Shown in pieces: positions 23,637 through 36,200 of a DNA stretch of 64,000 nucleotides (position 1 is the stretch's first letter; the number at the start of each line of letters is the position of its first letter). This stretch comes from Fennellomyces sp. T-0311 (lineage: Eukaryota; Mucoromycota; Mucoromycetes; Mucorales; Lichtheimiaceae). A program made the translations under genes and the position numbers. The notes beneath the pieces were generated by a model. That model was not told where the DNA came from and ran no database searches. It saw only the letters and a program-made list of their open reading frames with translations. The stretch is from the NCBI GenBank assembly GCA_025266875.1, contig JALLLT010000037.1, positions 1 through 64,000 of the forward strand. The letters run 5' to 3'.

Positions 23637-24488
23637 ATGGTTGGTTTTCAAATCGACATGGTTGCCATGGTGTCTAACCGTTTCTCATAGTCTCCCGTGG
23701 CCGTGGTACTTGTTGACATTCAGAATGATTTCCTCGAGGGCGGATCGCTTGCTGTGCCTGAAGGCTCTCATATATTTCCTGCAGTGCTCAAACTTATCGA
23801 GCATTCTCCTCTGACGATAGCGACCCTGGTATGTGCTTCCCTGTTATCCTACTAGCAGGAGCTAAGTCCAAGTTCTAGGACTGGCACCCAGCGAATCATA
23901 CCAGCTTTGCCGTGAACCACGAGGGTAAGCAGCCGTTTGAGGAAGTAACCATCGAATACGAAGGACGAGAATCAAAGCAGGTATTGTGGCCTGTGCATTG
24001 CGTGGTATGTTTTTGCAAGAGCATAATAAGCATCAGACTTTTTGCTAAATTGCATGAACAAAGCAACAAAGTCATGGTGCGGAGCTGGCAGATGCGATCC
24101 CAAAGGAATCGATTCATCACACAGTGAGAAAGGTATGGCCGTGATACCAATCCCCGCCAAGTAAATCTTATTCCGGTTGAAGGGAATGAATGCAAACGTC
24201 GACTCGTACAGTGCGTTTGCCGATAACGAGTACCACGAAATCACCATGCTTTCCAAAATACTGTACCAAAACCACGTCCAGACAGTGATCGTGGTCGGCT
24301 TGGCTGCAGACTACTGTGTCAAGATGACTTGTCTCGATGCACTCAAGTTTGGATTCAAAACGGTGCTTGTCAAGGATGGTACGCGTGCTGTTGCGCCTGA
24401 CCAGTTTAATGCTACGATGGCGTATTTACAGTCTAAAGGTGTGGAAGTAACCAATGTGGATCATGCAGTGAAAACATACTTGCAGTGA
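23637..24488 (+). CDS. PNC1: Nicotinamidase (NAD salvage)
   Basis: Isochorismatase-fold nicotinamidase that converts nicotinamide to nicotinate and ammonia. Exons show VAVVLVDIQNDFLEGGSL (nucleophile-activating Asp), DWHPANHTSF (zinc ligands), LWPVHC, HGAELADAI, HTVRKGMNANVDSYSAF (active-site Lys in the VRKG segment) and VVGLAADYCVKMT (catalytic Cys). Introns: about 50 nt after the Leu of TIATL; one after HCV; one before GMNANV. The first junction is uncertain. From ATG 23637 an in-frame TAG must be removed, either as a ~50-nt intron straight after the Met codon or as a very short 21-nt one after Met-Val-Ala-Met; the acceptor is TCATAG at about 23691. The TRAX start codon lies 92 bp away on the other strand. 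Confidence 0.88.
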
Positions 24489-24634
24489 CGTGACATTACT
24501 GTAAATGGCTCTTAATACTCGTGGAAGACTTAACAATTTTGTTTTCATTTACGAACAAATATTCGCTGAAAACAATAATATGTATCTAATCAATTCCATC
24601 CAAAGGCTAGTTGAAAATGTATATTCATGTGTTG

Positions 24635-25010
24635 GAAGATGATTGACCTGCTCCTATAGGCATAAGGTCACTTCCTTGCGGTACGAAGTATAGTACAGCC
24701 ATGTCTGAAAAAACCCTTTAGGGAGAAAAAGGACAGGTCAGATTTTTTTTTTAAAAAAAATAGAGGGGAGGTACTTGAGAATTTGTGGAAAATAGTGCTG
24801 TGATAGATATCACAATACATATCATGTGCGTTGGGCTATGGTATGGTCAGTAAGGGCTTGTAAGGCGACTTCCGGGGCCGGTTCTTCTTCCCTGACCTCA
24901 GCAGTTGGGTGGCTCAGGCAGCCGATCTTGCGTAGAACATGAACCAGGGCGGGCCATACGCTTTACCATTTGCCTCGTGGCAGACCCCATCCGAGGGCTA
25001 GAAACGTCTT
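24635..25010 (-). repeat. Diverged dispersed repeat, copy A, with a conserved coding-like segment
   Basis: Homologous to copy B at about 32536-32945 in the same orientation. Shared landmarks are CCTATAGGCAT (about 24653-24663), CATGTCTGAAAAAACCC (about 24701) and a 3' block near 24870-24965. On the minus strand the last block reads WPALVHVLRKIGCLSHP and EEEPAPEVAL; copy B gives WPALLHVLKTIDRLSHP and DDEPAPEEAL in the matching frame. This looks like the C-terminus and 3' untranslated part of a duplicated gene or retrocopy of unknown family. Confidence 0.6.
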
Positions 25011-25690
25011 TAAGCCAGCCACGGCAAATTAAGGGACCAGTGATTTATACCAATTTACCGTAAGCAAATACAGCCGGTGACCACATATAGGGTAGTATGT
25101 ATGTAGCGTTGTATACAGAAAAAACAGGTTCTTCAGTAAGTATGCTGCTCTATGAAGCTTCTTTACAAATCATCGATCAAGAATAGTTGATGGTTTTACC
25201 GACGAAGACCACACCAACCACAATTACCAATGATATTGCCATCTGTGTCGTGGCACAACACGGAATTTTTAAGAGGAGGGCACATTCTACTATCACATGA
25301 ATAGTAACGGAAAACAAGCGACACTTGATAATAAAAAGCAACTGTCATCTGCAATGCAACAGCTTGCATGATTACCCATCCACAGGTTACATACTTCTTC
25401 CAGGGAATCGTGGATATGGTTGTGCGTTCCTTGGCACTAGGAACATTATACTAAATACAAGACTATTTCCCTGTATCATAGGTGCGGGAATACATATGGT
25501 CCATTGTTTGTGAAAAAGTCCAAGGAAAAAGAAGTGCTTTAGCTAAGCTGTACACTTACATATGCCTGAAAATAGGTAAAGGTAATGCCGCGGTTCCGTA
25601 TAACTACATGCAAAAAATTACCAAGCAGAATGGAAGCATCTAATGAGATATCATAAGAAACAAGGTGATGCATTGTACAGCTCATAGAGA

Positions 25691-26110
25691 ATGGCGTCCT
25701 CAAATGCCGTAAAGTTGCAGCAGCAATGCAGTACTTTATTGACTAAACAAGGTCGATTCGCCAAACCAAAGCATCGTAAGGATACTCGAACCAAGCAATT
25801 GGAGGATCTCTCCCGCAAACAGTTTGAACATCTTACTGAATGGTATCCATATGGAATACTTTGTATGAGGAGCAGCTTGTTGAATTTCAATTTGTATACA
25901 CGTTTTAGAATCGTGTCAAGGCCAAGGATGGCAAAACCGTCGAAAACCCATAGCTATGTAACCTATGCACTCAAGCCTCACAGGAAGAAAAGGTGTCTGT
26001 GGCAAATCAAAAATCGTTTAACCAATCGCTACTCAATCAGTTACCAAATGTAACTATGCAACAGTAAAGTCAAAGGCCAGTCCGAGTTCGTTGATATTAC
26101 CATGAAGGTC
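25691..26110 (+). pseudogene. Unknown basic/helical protein, reading frame disrupted
   Basis: ATG 25691 opens MASSNAVKLQQQCSTLL, GRFAKPKHRKD and RKQFEHLTEW. After an 11-bp segment (about 25844-25854) a second frame continues WNTLYEEQLVEFQ, then (past a stop in GTATACACGTTTTAG) NRVKAKDGKTVENP and, past another stop, QASQEEKVSVANQ. The pieces have similar composition and could be one decayed gene. I recognise no family, and the evidence is only frame continuity by eye. Confidence 0.3.
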
Positions 26111-26326
26111 AATAAAAGTCATTCAAGAAAATACGTAAATTGCATACAAGCGAGATGATAAAGAAAAGTAGATGGGATTTGTACCACCATTCATCCAATA
26201 CAAAAGTAACGGCCGCTAAAGAATCTCAACCCATCACCCAAGTACGGGAATCAGCCTCCAGCTTTTATTGTAAAAGAGCATTGAATGTACAACAGAAGCC
26301 CTATAAAGGTATGTGTAATCTTTCGT

Positions 26327-29300
26327 TCACTCTTCTACAACAGCAGTTTCTTCATTGCTATGTTTAGCAGTTGTCTGTTCATGTTCAGCTTGCCATTCCA
26401 GCTTTTCCATCTAAAATAAATGCTACTTAGTACCTAGCAGTTTAGGCTGTAGCGTATTATCGTACCTCCAGAGCCTCCAACCTTTGCTTCAACTTGTCTA
26501 TAGTTTGGGTCATCTGGCTCAGTTGCTTCTTGTGTGCGCCTCTGTCAACCTTGGCCATTTCATGAACATCTTTCTTTTGCCTAGATTCCTTTTCCATAAG
26601 GGACTCGAGCCGACGAGCGATCTGTTCTTTTTCCGCCGTGCTTTCACTTTATGCCAAAAATGGTAAGTTCGTCTCTTTTGGAGTATCGATATCGCGTATA
26701 CCTTTGCGTGCGCAATAATCGTCGATTCTCGGCTTGCAAGCTGCCAACAAGCTCTTCCATACTCCACCACTGAGAGAGCAGCCCTTTGATGTACTTTTTT
26801 TGCTCTTCCAGATGAGCAGTATCCTCCTCCCTATACAACCAACTTAACAACTATCTGGACACCGAAACCTGCGCGTATAAACGTACCAGAGTAGCATTTG
26901 CTTGGTCAGTTGCATTACCCGATGCTCATTCTCGGATGCCTTTTCCAACAATGGTTCACGAGTCCTGAGATCAATTTCCAGCTCAAACACACGTCTTTCT
27001 GCTCTCAACAACTGAGCATGTTGCTCGGCAGCCACTTGCTGTTGCTCTTCCAGCTTTTGCCGGATTTCTTCCTTTTCGGCCTGCCACTTCTTGCGCGCTT
27101 CTCTGTAGCTTCGTAACTTGCTCTGCTGTTCATCCTCCCACTTGATATGCTTTTGCTTTGTCAGCGCAGACTCTGCCTTGAGTTTTGTCAGTGCCTTTGT
27201 AGCTTCGGTGAGCTGTGAACGAAGCATCCGGGTCGTGTTGTACTAGGGAGTAAAAAAGCTAGTATCGGTTTGGACGTTGGATAAAGTATTGCATACCATG
27301 CGCTGTCTTTCAGCTTCTACAGAACTATCAACGACATGTTCACGATGTAAGCGACCCAAATGCTGCAGATGCTGCTGTTTCACAAAGAGTTCAAAATTCA
27401 ATTCGTTTCGAAGCAGTAACACTTCACGTTTAAGGGCCGCAATCAGAAGTTTGGTTTCGGATGACATAGTGGATGAAGGATTTGGGCATGGCGAATCGGA
27501 CAGGTGGGTTGCTTCAGCAATGGATGTAGTGATAGTAGATACGGGATCAGGCAATACTGGTGAAACCGAAGCAGACGGAGATGGGGAGGAGAATCGTTCA
27601 AGGTCTGCATCCTAATATTTGCAAAATATCAGAGGAATGCGGTTTTGATGACAAAAGAACATACCCAAACATCGTCGCCAATAAGTACTTCTGTACCACT
27701 TTTCAATGCACGGTGCATTTCGAGGATGCTATTAACAGCCTTGTTAGATTGCTTTCTTTCTGCGGTGGTATCAATGATTGTAGAGGTATCTTGATGCTCA
27801 TCTTCTGCTTGTTCATCCGAAGTGGATGATACATGATGCGGGACCTGCCCACTCTGTGCCCATATAGACTCATCAAGCAAATCAGGTTGGGAGCTGCCCG
27901 GTTGTTGTTTATCCGAGCTGAATGCGACACGTGAAGCCGCGTTGGTCAGATCCAGACTCATTATTTGTGCAATCACATCTGGTGGTTCCATCTTCATCCA
28001 GCGCGACCGGTCTGTCAGCTCCGTTTCAATATCCATGGTTACCAGGTTTGGATGCAGCATATGTCGGGATACTTGGGACTGTTCAACATTAATCAGACAC
28101 GCATATAATGACATTACATGCACAAAACTTACCAGCGTTCGGGCCCTAAAGGTTTCTTCATCAAACTCTTCAGGTACATGAAAGTCCGTCTCAGTAAAGT
28201 AGGCGTAAGGTTTGTGAAGGAATTTGACAAAATTGCACGGGTACAGGCCGTACAGAGATGTGAAGAAAGGGCCTGTCAGTGGATTGGATGGAGGAGCCGA
28301 TAGCTTTGAAAAGGTATAATCTGAAACCAACACGAGTAAACACTAATATGCACAGGCGAGGACGCTGTATGCTTACCTGCGCAGTCCCATCCACCCGCCG
28401 CTGTTCGACTGTTACCCGAGGCCGACGCTGAGTCTCCATCACTGCTGGCTATACTTTGCTTTTTTCGTATATCACGCAGCTGATCCCAGCAAAGAGCACG
28501 TGCAAAAATGTAAAACAGCTGCGGCAAATGTGGTGGCAGTGACGTGCATATTCGTGGTAATAGCATGATCAAGTTGGTCACGGACATGGCAATAAGCGTA
28601 GTTGAATTGTCATACTACACATGCGCTATGTGAGTCTGTGTGTATCGCAGCGAGCATCTCTTTCTTCGTTACCATCATAGACTTGAGCATCGATGCAAAC
28701 AGCTCAGTTTCGAGGATTTCATGCAAATGCGTTCTCTGTGCACAAACAGGTATAAATCTGGTTAAAGGCTCTCTATTTGTATGTCGGCAGAGCCTACCTT
28801 GCGCAGCAGAAACTCGCTAAGCAAATAGACGATCTGCAGGCGGTGCTTGCTGGATAGAAAGTAGTCGTTCAACAGCATAAAGAATTTTTTGGTTTCGGCT
28901 GCACCGTAGCTGAGCAAAATAGCGACAAGACTCTTGGACCACTCGTCCTGTTCCAAATCCAGTAGGGCCTGGTGCTGCAACCGCAACCGGGTGGTTTCAT
29001 CTTGCTCATACGATTTATCGATGACTTCCAAGCTATCCTCCTCGCGCTTATGATAGTTCTCCGACCATCCCAAATATTCGTCCACAATCATCTTGGTGTA
29101 CTTGAGGTCGTGTTGGCTTTCAAGTACAAGGCAGTCGCTCACCGTCGCGCGAGCTTCTCGTCTGACTTTGTCGGTGTATGATGCTGTTGCAAGGATTGGT
29201 TTGAGCACTGGCTCCCACCATTCACCAAAAATGCGCTGAAGCCCGAAAACTGGCGCCAGTCTGCGCACAAAAAGCAAGATCAAGTAATGTTGATTGTGCA

Positions 29301-29592
29301 CTTTGAGTGCTTCCGGACTGCATGAGACCATTCCAACAACTTTTTGTTGCGATAATACAACACTCTGGCAGAGTTGAAGGAGTTCATTCGATAATCGATC
29401 TACTGCTTCGTTTGTTCCAATGCCGCCTGTGTTGCTCGAGGTTGTGCCAGAAATACCGCCATTGGCATCGGCGTCTCCATGTTCGTCGAGGTAGGTGTCA
29501 ATAACGTCTAGTGTCGCCTGCCCGTCCGTTTCGGCCGTTGCAGTGCGAATGGTTTGGCTCACGGAACGTTGAATGTCACGGAACGTCACCAT
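26327..29592 (-). CDS. TSC1: Hamartin homolog (TSC1), TOR pathway regulator
   Basis: Multi-exon minus-strand gene from ATG 29592 (MVTFRDIQRSVSQ) to TGA 26327. The N-terminal half is an alpha-solenoid hamartin domain; a mid-protein exon carries the best signature, LYGLYPCNFVKFLHKPY (near 28235), followed by HPNLVTMDIE and DRSRWMKMEPPDVI, close to the hamartin YGMYPCNFVSFL block. A serine/threonine-rich, low-complexity linker follows (27900-27450). The C-terminal exons (27420-26340) are long coiled coil (KLKAESALTKQKH, QKLEEQQQVAAEQ). That order matches hamartin, which binds tuberin (TSC2) in the complex that turns off Rheb and so TORC1. TSC1 is absent from baker's yeast but present in fission yeast and many other fungi. 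No TSC2 is in the window. The start could lie upstream. Confidence 0.85.
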
Positions 29593-31393
29593 TCTTTGAG
29601 CTTTATTCGTTGCTCGATTAGCAGAATATTGGAAAGAGAGAGTTTCAAAGTGCCTCGCGCTTTCTGCTGCATACCAAATTATTGAGAATCGGGACGTCTG
29701 GAAATTGCTTTGCAAATCACTTTAGTTCCTACCCGTCACTATAGGAGCTTTTGAGTTTACGAGTAACCAGGGTTAAGCCATTAAGCTTTGCAACGTAACA
29801 ACATATTTACGTGTCTTATAATGCAACAACCCTGTTAGTAGCTTGTTTTTATAATGTTCCAGCTGAGGCTATTGTTCGCACAGTTGGCCATATCTTGTCG
29901 TAGCGTCCGCTTATCAAATGCTCAGCACGAAAAGAGTAGCGCAGTTTTGCTCATGATTAAGCACTTGATGAGACAAATGATCGTCGCAAAACCAATATAG
30001 AAAATAATCTTAGCCTTACTGCTAACCGAAATTGGTGCTCCTGAAGATAGATTTTATTTCTTTCTATGTCAATACCGCTCGCTTGCATCCTAACTCTTTT
30101 ATCTTATGCCACTGCTATCGCTAAGTTGGCGGCATTTGTTCACTTTACATATAAGCAAAAAGAAAATCCAATAGTATGAAATATAGCTCTGACGCGATCC
30201 AATCGGTTGCTTTTATAAGTGAATATGATACTGCGTATTTAATAAAGTATAACAAGGCATTCGAATGACAATATTTCGAATGTCTGTTCCGATAATTACT
30301 TTTGTCATTACTCCAATCGCGATGCATACGATTACGCGGAAGAATGAAGCGCCAGACCACGACTATCACGAAAAAAGCGTGAGGATGCTTTCCGTGGGTT
30401 AGATGGCGTCGTTCATTTGTTCTTGCATACTATAATCAAAAGAACATCTTCAACAGAAGGATCGTATGACTGAGATGATGCGTCGTCAAATATACAATAG
30501 CACATAGTACATATTTATCATGGTTTCCACAATTAACATCGCCGACCCTAGAATGTTTGATTGCATATAAAGATATTTATTATAAAGGTTGTGTGAATGC
30601 AATGGGGTAACTCGTCGGATTTAGCAATGCCCACCGAAAACTTAAGAAAGTGTATACGTACTCGAGATGGTCTGCTGCACCTCGCTCAAAACTCTGACTT
30701 TAGCTTTTAAAAGTTTGCATACAAACTTCAACAATCTGTGCACCCGGTTCAAAAAAATCTGTGCAAGCTCTACAATTCGACATGATCATATCAAAAAGCA
30801 CGTCCACATTCTCGATAATGTAGCCCAAGATTGTAGTAGAAAAATAAGGTATAGCTGTAGACATAATGACTGCAGCAGTTACAGCATCGGTAATGATGGC
30901 TGTATGGTAATAGTTAGACTAGTTGCCATGGTTACAAGGTATATCGGTGAATGAATCAACGGCGTCATCAAAGTCATTGCTTGCTTAGGCTCGTTTTCTC
31001 TGTTCGAACACGCCAAGCGCAAATTTCGGACTATACTACAGTTGTGTTTTTTTTAGCTTTGACTGTACATCCTCTTGAGATACAAGCGTCGGTGGGACGA
31101 GAGTCGTGTCAGTCGTAACAAGCTTCAGAAGGGCATGAAATTGATGGCTCATAAATTCATACACAGTAACGGGATGGCAAAAAAAATTTGCATTTAATGA
31201 ATATTACTATTGCTATTAAAACTGATACGTAGAAAAGTAATATAGATCAAAGGAAGAGTAGACAGAGATACACAGCTGGTGTGACCATCGCCAAAGAGAT
31301 TTATTTTGAGAAAGTTTTTACATGCTCAAAAGTCTTATGGATATTTACACATATATTTTAATATCTTGAGTAGTGTTTCTACTACGGTAGGGC
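29593..31393. other. Gene-free AT-rich stretch
   Basis: Only short open frames without motifs. Nothing supportable seen. Confidence 0.5.
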
Positions 31394-32087
31394 TCATTTG
31401 ACACTAGCTAACCCAGGATATGCACGCAGCCGGTCCCATCCTTCTCCAAACTCCCAATACCCGGAGTTTATTCACCGAGAAAACCCTCTAAACCGGTCGA
31501 CATGTTCCACATACTTGGCCTTGATTGCCTCCTCATCCGCCAACTCTGCAGGGTCCAGGAAATCACCATGCATGAAAGCCGTGGTTGTCATCGGGTATAA
31601 GCGGCTGTCAGGCGTAATCGATCTACTCAGTGTATCAATCAGACTCCGGTATCTCTCAAAAATAAATTGCACGAGGGGTATATTGTATTTACCATAGATT
31701 CGTATCAGCTACCCAGATCGCGGTAAAGTGGGAATTACTTGGCACCGGAGCATTCTTGAACAATGGGTCCTCGAACTCGCATGTTGGCCGGGCGGCAGGT
31801 TTGGTTAGTTCATTCATCTATTCATTTAGCTGTTCGCTGACCATCTTACGTACCCACAGCAGCATCATACCTATGATTGACCGAATCCCAGTCAATGCCG
31901 TCACAGGGATGTTTATAAGCTCCCTGGAAAAGCTCTGATGGACCGTCGCGATTAATAAGTCCTCGCATATGGTAACATGAAAACCTTTATAAAAGAGTAA
32001 GTGTTCCTCTAGAATGGAAAATATGTTCTTGACACTTTCCGTGCCAGCTCTGTACTAACCCGCCCCGATGATTTTAAGAGGTGTCAT
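31394..32087 (-). pseudogene. Sulfotransferase-like (Sulfotransfer_4) pseudogene, copy 2
   Basis: ATG 32087 opens MTPLKIIGAG, then a TAG interrupts the P-loop (GAG-stop-YRAGTES, where copy 1 has DQGRTGTES). Downstream, other frames restore SELFQGAYKHP and DWDSVNHRYDAAV (about 31890), and then FIFERYRSLIDTL, GDFLDPAELADEEAIK, VDRFRGF, a stop, and FGEGWDRLRAYPGL ending at TGA 31394. Stops and frame changes make it non-functional. It keeps the middle segment that copy 1 has lost, so the two copies decayed independently. The only link I can infer is common ancestry. Confidence 0.75.
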
Positions 32088-33288
32088 AGTTCCAAGTTAT
32101 AAATAAATTAAGAGTATATTTCTGACCCACCACGTCTTTAAGTATGACTTTGGCGGCATGGGTTAGATACCGACGTAAATCCTCGTGAAGAAGCCATCCG
32201 ACTCATCGTGTACTTAGCCTCGAAAGTGCGGATCAGATTGCCGGAGCTCCGCGCTCTGCCAAGGCAAACAAACGTCGGAAAAATAGCCTTGCCGTAACCG
32301 ACGATTCCGGTAATTTTGAACTTGACGGCTTAAATTAGATACTTAGGTCTTTTTTTTTACTGCATCTACCATTTAAAATTAGCAAAAAACAATATCATAA
32401 TTGAAGGGTTGGATTATACGCAGTAATAGGTCGACGCACCCATTAGACAATGGATCAGCTTTAAAAAGCCTACGTAACAGTTTTGCCCATTGACGATACG
32501 TGCTATTGTAGTTGTAGTTGAAAAAGTATTGATTTTATTATGGAAGACTTGTTGACCTTTATCCTATAGGCATGTGGTCGCTTCCTCTGGGTACGAATGT
32601 TAGAGATATATAAGATCGAGCGAATGCCATGTCTGAAAAAACCCTGATGGGAAAAAGACAGGCAGAGGTGGACGAGATGATGATATAAGAAATAAAGCAA
32701 GAAAGAAAAGAAGCTGTGGAGGCTTAGTGCCAGAGAGATGATGTTACTCGGTAATATGGAGATAACCACACTATGTGTGGTTTCTTGTAGGTTCGGATGT
32801 GCTGCCATGAAGGGCCTCTTCTGGTGCCGGCTCGTCATCATCCTAATTCTCGTTCGGGTGACTCAGCCTGTCGATCGTTTTAAGGACATGCAGGAGTGCT
32901 GGCCAGGCCGTCTTTCATTTGCCTTGAGTCAGGCCGGACGTGCTATTTACCCTACATAACAGAGTTCATGACCTATATATATATGTACTCTTTTTAAAGC
33001 AATAAGTCGCTATAGGTAGTAACAGTGTACATATGAGCGTTCAGATTGAAGAACCTTTTCAACAGATAACAATAAATTGAAGAAAATTCGATGATTACGT
33101 ACAATGGAAACCATTATCTGAATTACTACGTACTACTATATATTTTTAAAGTATTTATGCTAACATCTGGCTGCGGGTGTTATGCATATACACTATGCGA
33201 GAAGAAATATATATATCATATACACAGACCTTCTGATCTACTACAACGGTATGAAACGCGAAATATTACAAGATATAAGTTACAGAGT
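32088..33288. other. Intergenic region with copy B of a diverged repeat
   Basis: Between the sulfotransferase remnant and the chitin synthase 3' end. Apart from copy B, I see no gene. Confidence 0.5.
32536..32945 (-). repeat. Diverged dispersed repeat, copy B
   Basis: Shares CCTATAGGCAT (about 32564), GCCATGTCTGAAAAAACCC (about 32627) and a coding-like block (minus strand, about 32930-32800) with copy A near 24.7 kb. The coding-like block here contains one in-frame TAG (after SHPNEN) before DDDEPAPEEAL. It lies just beyond sulfotransferase-like pseudogene copy 2. Confidence 0.6.
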
Positions 33289-36200
33289 TTAATGGTGTGG
33301 AGGTGGCGGAGTTCCCATAACAGGAGGGGTATTGATAGGCGTTGAGAACCGTTGACGATTAGCAAACATTGGTGACGACGTAGATGACACACCGCCTACA
33401 GATGCTGGTGGGATCGGCAGCGGATCAAGTGGCGTAATCAGCGTCAGTCGGTTGCGTGGATGTATCTTTTGACCCGTGCGTTCGGCCTCCCAGTCTTCCC
33501 ATTTCTTCATTACTAGGCGTGATGGGTCGAACTTGCCTTCAGCATCCAGATGGCCTTTATCCTTCTTTTCTCCGACAACTTTACGTGTTGCACCCCACGA
33601 AAAGTCGTCAAAGTGCCAATACGAGTATACTGGAAGGATGAAATTCCATATTGGTAAAGCAATCAGATACACTATAAAATAGAAATTAATTCATGTCGTC
33701 AAAGGGGACCATATTGTACCTACCACACATCCACATAATATACACAAGCTTGAATGTAGTGATTGCGATCAATACCGCCGGTAAACCAAGAATAGCCACC
33801 AACAGCGCCAATGACTGCCATTGAGGGTTGCTTGAGATGGCTGTATTGACAATCAAATAGACTGTGAGACAGATAGCCGCTGGAAGAACAAGGGTGCCGA
33901 TGAGATCGACAAACACCGAGAACTGCATAGACAGACAGGCGATGCCGCAGAGATCGGATACAAGTACCAATTCCATCAAGTTATGCACAGTTGAATTGAT
34001 CCAGCGTCTGCGCTGAGAAAGGAGGACTTTGAACGTTTCGGGTACAATGGTCTTACAGCGGGCTTGCGGAACATACATCATTTGTCGGCGTGGAAACGTG
34101 CGTAACATAAGAGTTGACAGGAAGCGGTCTTCACCAAGCAGCAGCAGATTTTTGGCATGCAAAGTGGTCACAATGTTTTGGTTGTACTCGAGAATGATAT
34201 CGGGATTGGCTAGAATGGGTACCCAAGCTCCGTTCTTAGGCGCTTTGATACGGTACATGCTGAAACAGCCAGGTAAACAGGTGACGATACCAAATAACGA
34301 CTCGAATGCTTTTGCGTAATTGTGTGAAATGTAGTACTCAAACACTTGGATGGCCGACACCCCTATTGTTTGCGTAAGTACAACGGTGCCACCAAAATGA
34401 TAACAATACACTTACAGGAGGCTCGTTTGTTGGCAATACGAGTTTCACCACACAGACCCATAATAGTGATATCGTTTGCCATAGCGGCAACCATGTAGGT
34501 CAGCGAATCAGGCAGAACTCTGGTATCGGCGTCAACCTACAAAGGTAAAAAATTGTCGATAACAGGTTAGCACATAAGTTCGGGGATATTATTTGCCGAG
34601 CTTATGCTATCATACCATGAGAACAAGCTCAAACTTGTCCGGTGTGACGCCTCTCATGAGCCATGTCATTTTCCAGAAGATTTCATAGTCTAGTTCGGAG
34701 AGACGATCGTTGAACAGAATACGTTGGAAAAATTGCATGACAATAAGCTAATCCATATGTCGTAACTTATTAGCAAGGCTCTATCATATGCCTGGTGTAT
34801 GCTTTTTCTCCTACCTGAGAATCACGCTTCCCACGGTTACCGGCTTTGGGCTTATTAGCTTCTTCGTCGGTACCACATTTGATCACAGCGACACAAGGAA
34901 CGCCGCGATAATGGCCGGCGTACTATATCGATATGCGTATTATGCTAAGCATATGAAATTTTAAATGGGCGCTAAGGTCTTACCACTTTGGCCATGTTCA
35001 GTTGACGCTCACCATCAGCAATAGCAACATAGGAGGACGCTTTTGGCTCACGCATAGTTGGGTCCAAATCCATCATATCAACAATTATATCAGGCGTAGC
35101 CCGGGATTCACCAGCTCCCGTGATCATACCATCAGCAACAATAAAGAAGCACTTGTGTTTGTTGGAGTATGTCGTCTTGGCCAAGCTGTCTAGTGTTGTT
35201 CTCAGACCCTCATAGCCTTCAGAATAACAGGTAACCATCATGATTGTGTAAAGTTGCGTATTGACGATATCCGTCTCTGGTCGTCGGACGGCTAGTTCTT
35301 GTTGCTGTGAACTAGGTGTACCCCGCGAAGACGAACTCGATATACTTGTGGATGAGCTGCTGCTGCCAACATTATGCGGGTTGTAATAACTGTATGGACC
35401 GGGGATGTGATTCGCGGGGTCTTCGTTGCCACCCTTGATGGAACGCCAGGCGAGCCAATTCGAGCGACCTCCAGGTTTCACAAGGCGGCCGGCAATGAAC
35501 CAAAGAAAAGTAGTAGCCATGGAGTACCGTACTACGATTATTACCACAATCACAGCGAGCATGATGTTCATAATGATTTGTGCTGCAATACATCCACCCG
35601 TATCACTCTCCATCACACCAGCACTGTAACGTGCAAATAGACAATCGCGCGCATGTTTACCGTCGCTTTCGTAGAGCAGTTGGTATGAAATATCGGCTCC
35701 GGCGCTGTTCGTAAGAACTCTATCGACGTAGCTTCCAAACGGCGAGGAGCCATCGTTCAAGTATTCAGTTAGGTTTAGCACCCAGTTTCCCAGGACAACA
35801 AGTGGGCCAGTGTTGTGGCGATACTCAGGCTGCAAGTCGATCCAGTCGAAGCCAAGGTTGGCCTTTGGAGACATATAGCGGTTCAGCGCAATGATGGATA
35901 AGCATTGACCATCGGGTGTGACGAGTGAGCCGCCTATACATACGAAAAGCTGTGAGTGTGAATGTGACAGAATTGTTTCAAAGCCTTACCATACGGGCTA
36001 TCCAAGCGACAAGGACCTAGTGCGACGTTACCCGGACACGCCCCCGATGCATCACCATTGAAAATTGGACCCAAGTCCATGTTCTCATAGTCGTTTGTCA
36101 AATTCACGCCCTGTGTTGCGAAAAAGTCCTTCATCCGATCCATTTCGTACACACGGCCGTACACACGCACGTCCTTGCTGTAGATGGGTCGACGCACGCC

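Larger units (their letters stand above)
24489..26326. other. Intergenic region with a diverged repeat and a broken reading frame
   Basis: Contains copy A of a diverged repeat and a disrupted frame at 25691, each listed separately. A homopolymer block T9-10/A10 sits near 24745. No other supportable gene. Confidence 0.45.
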
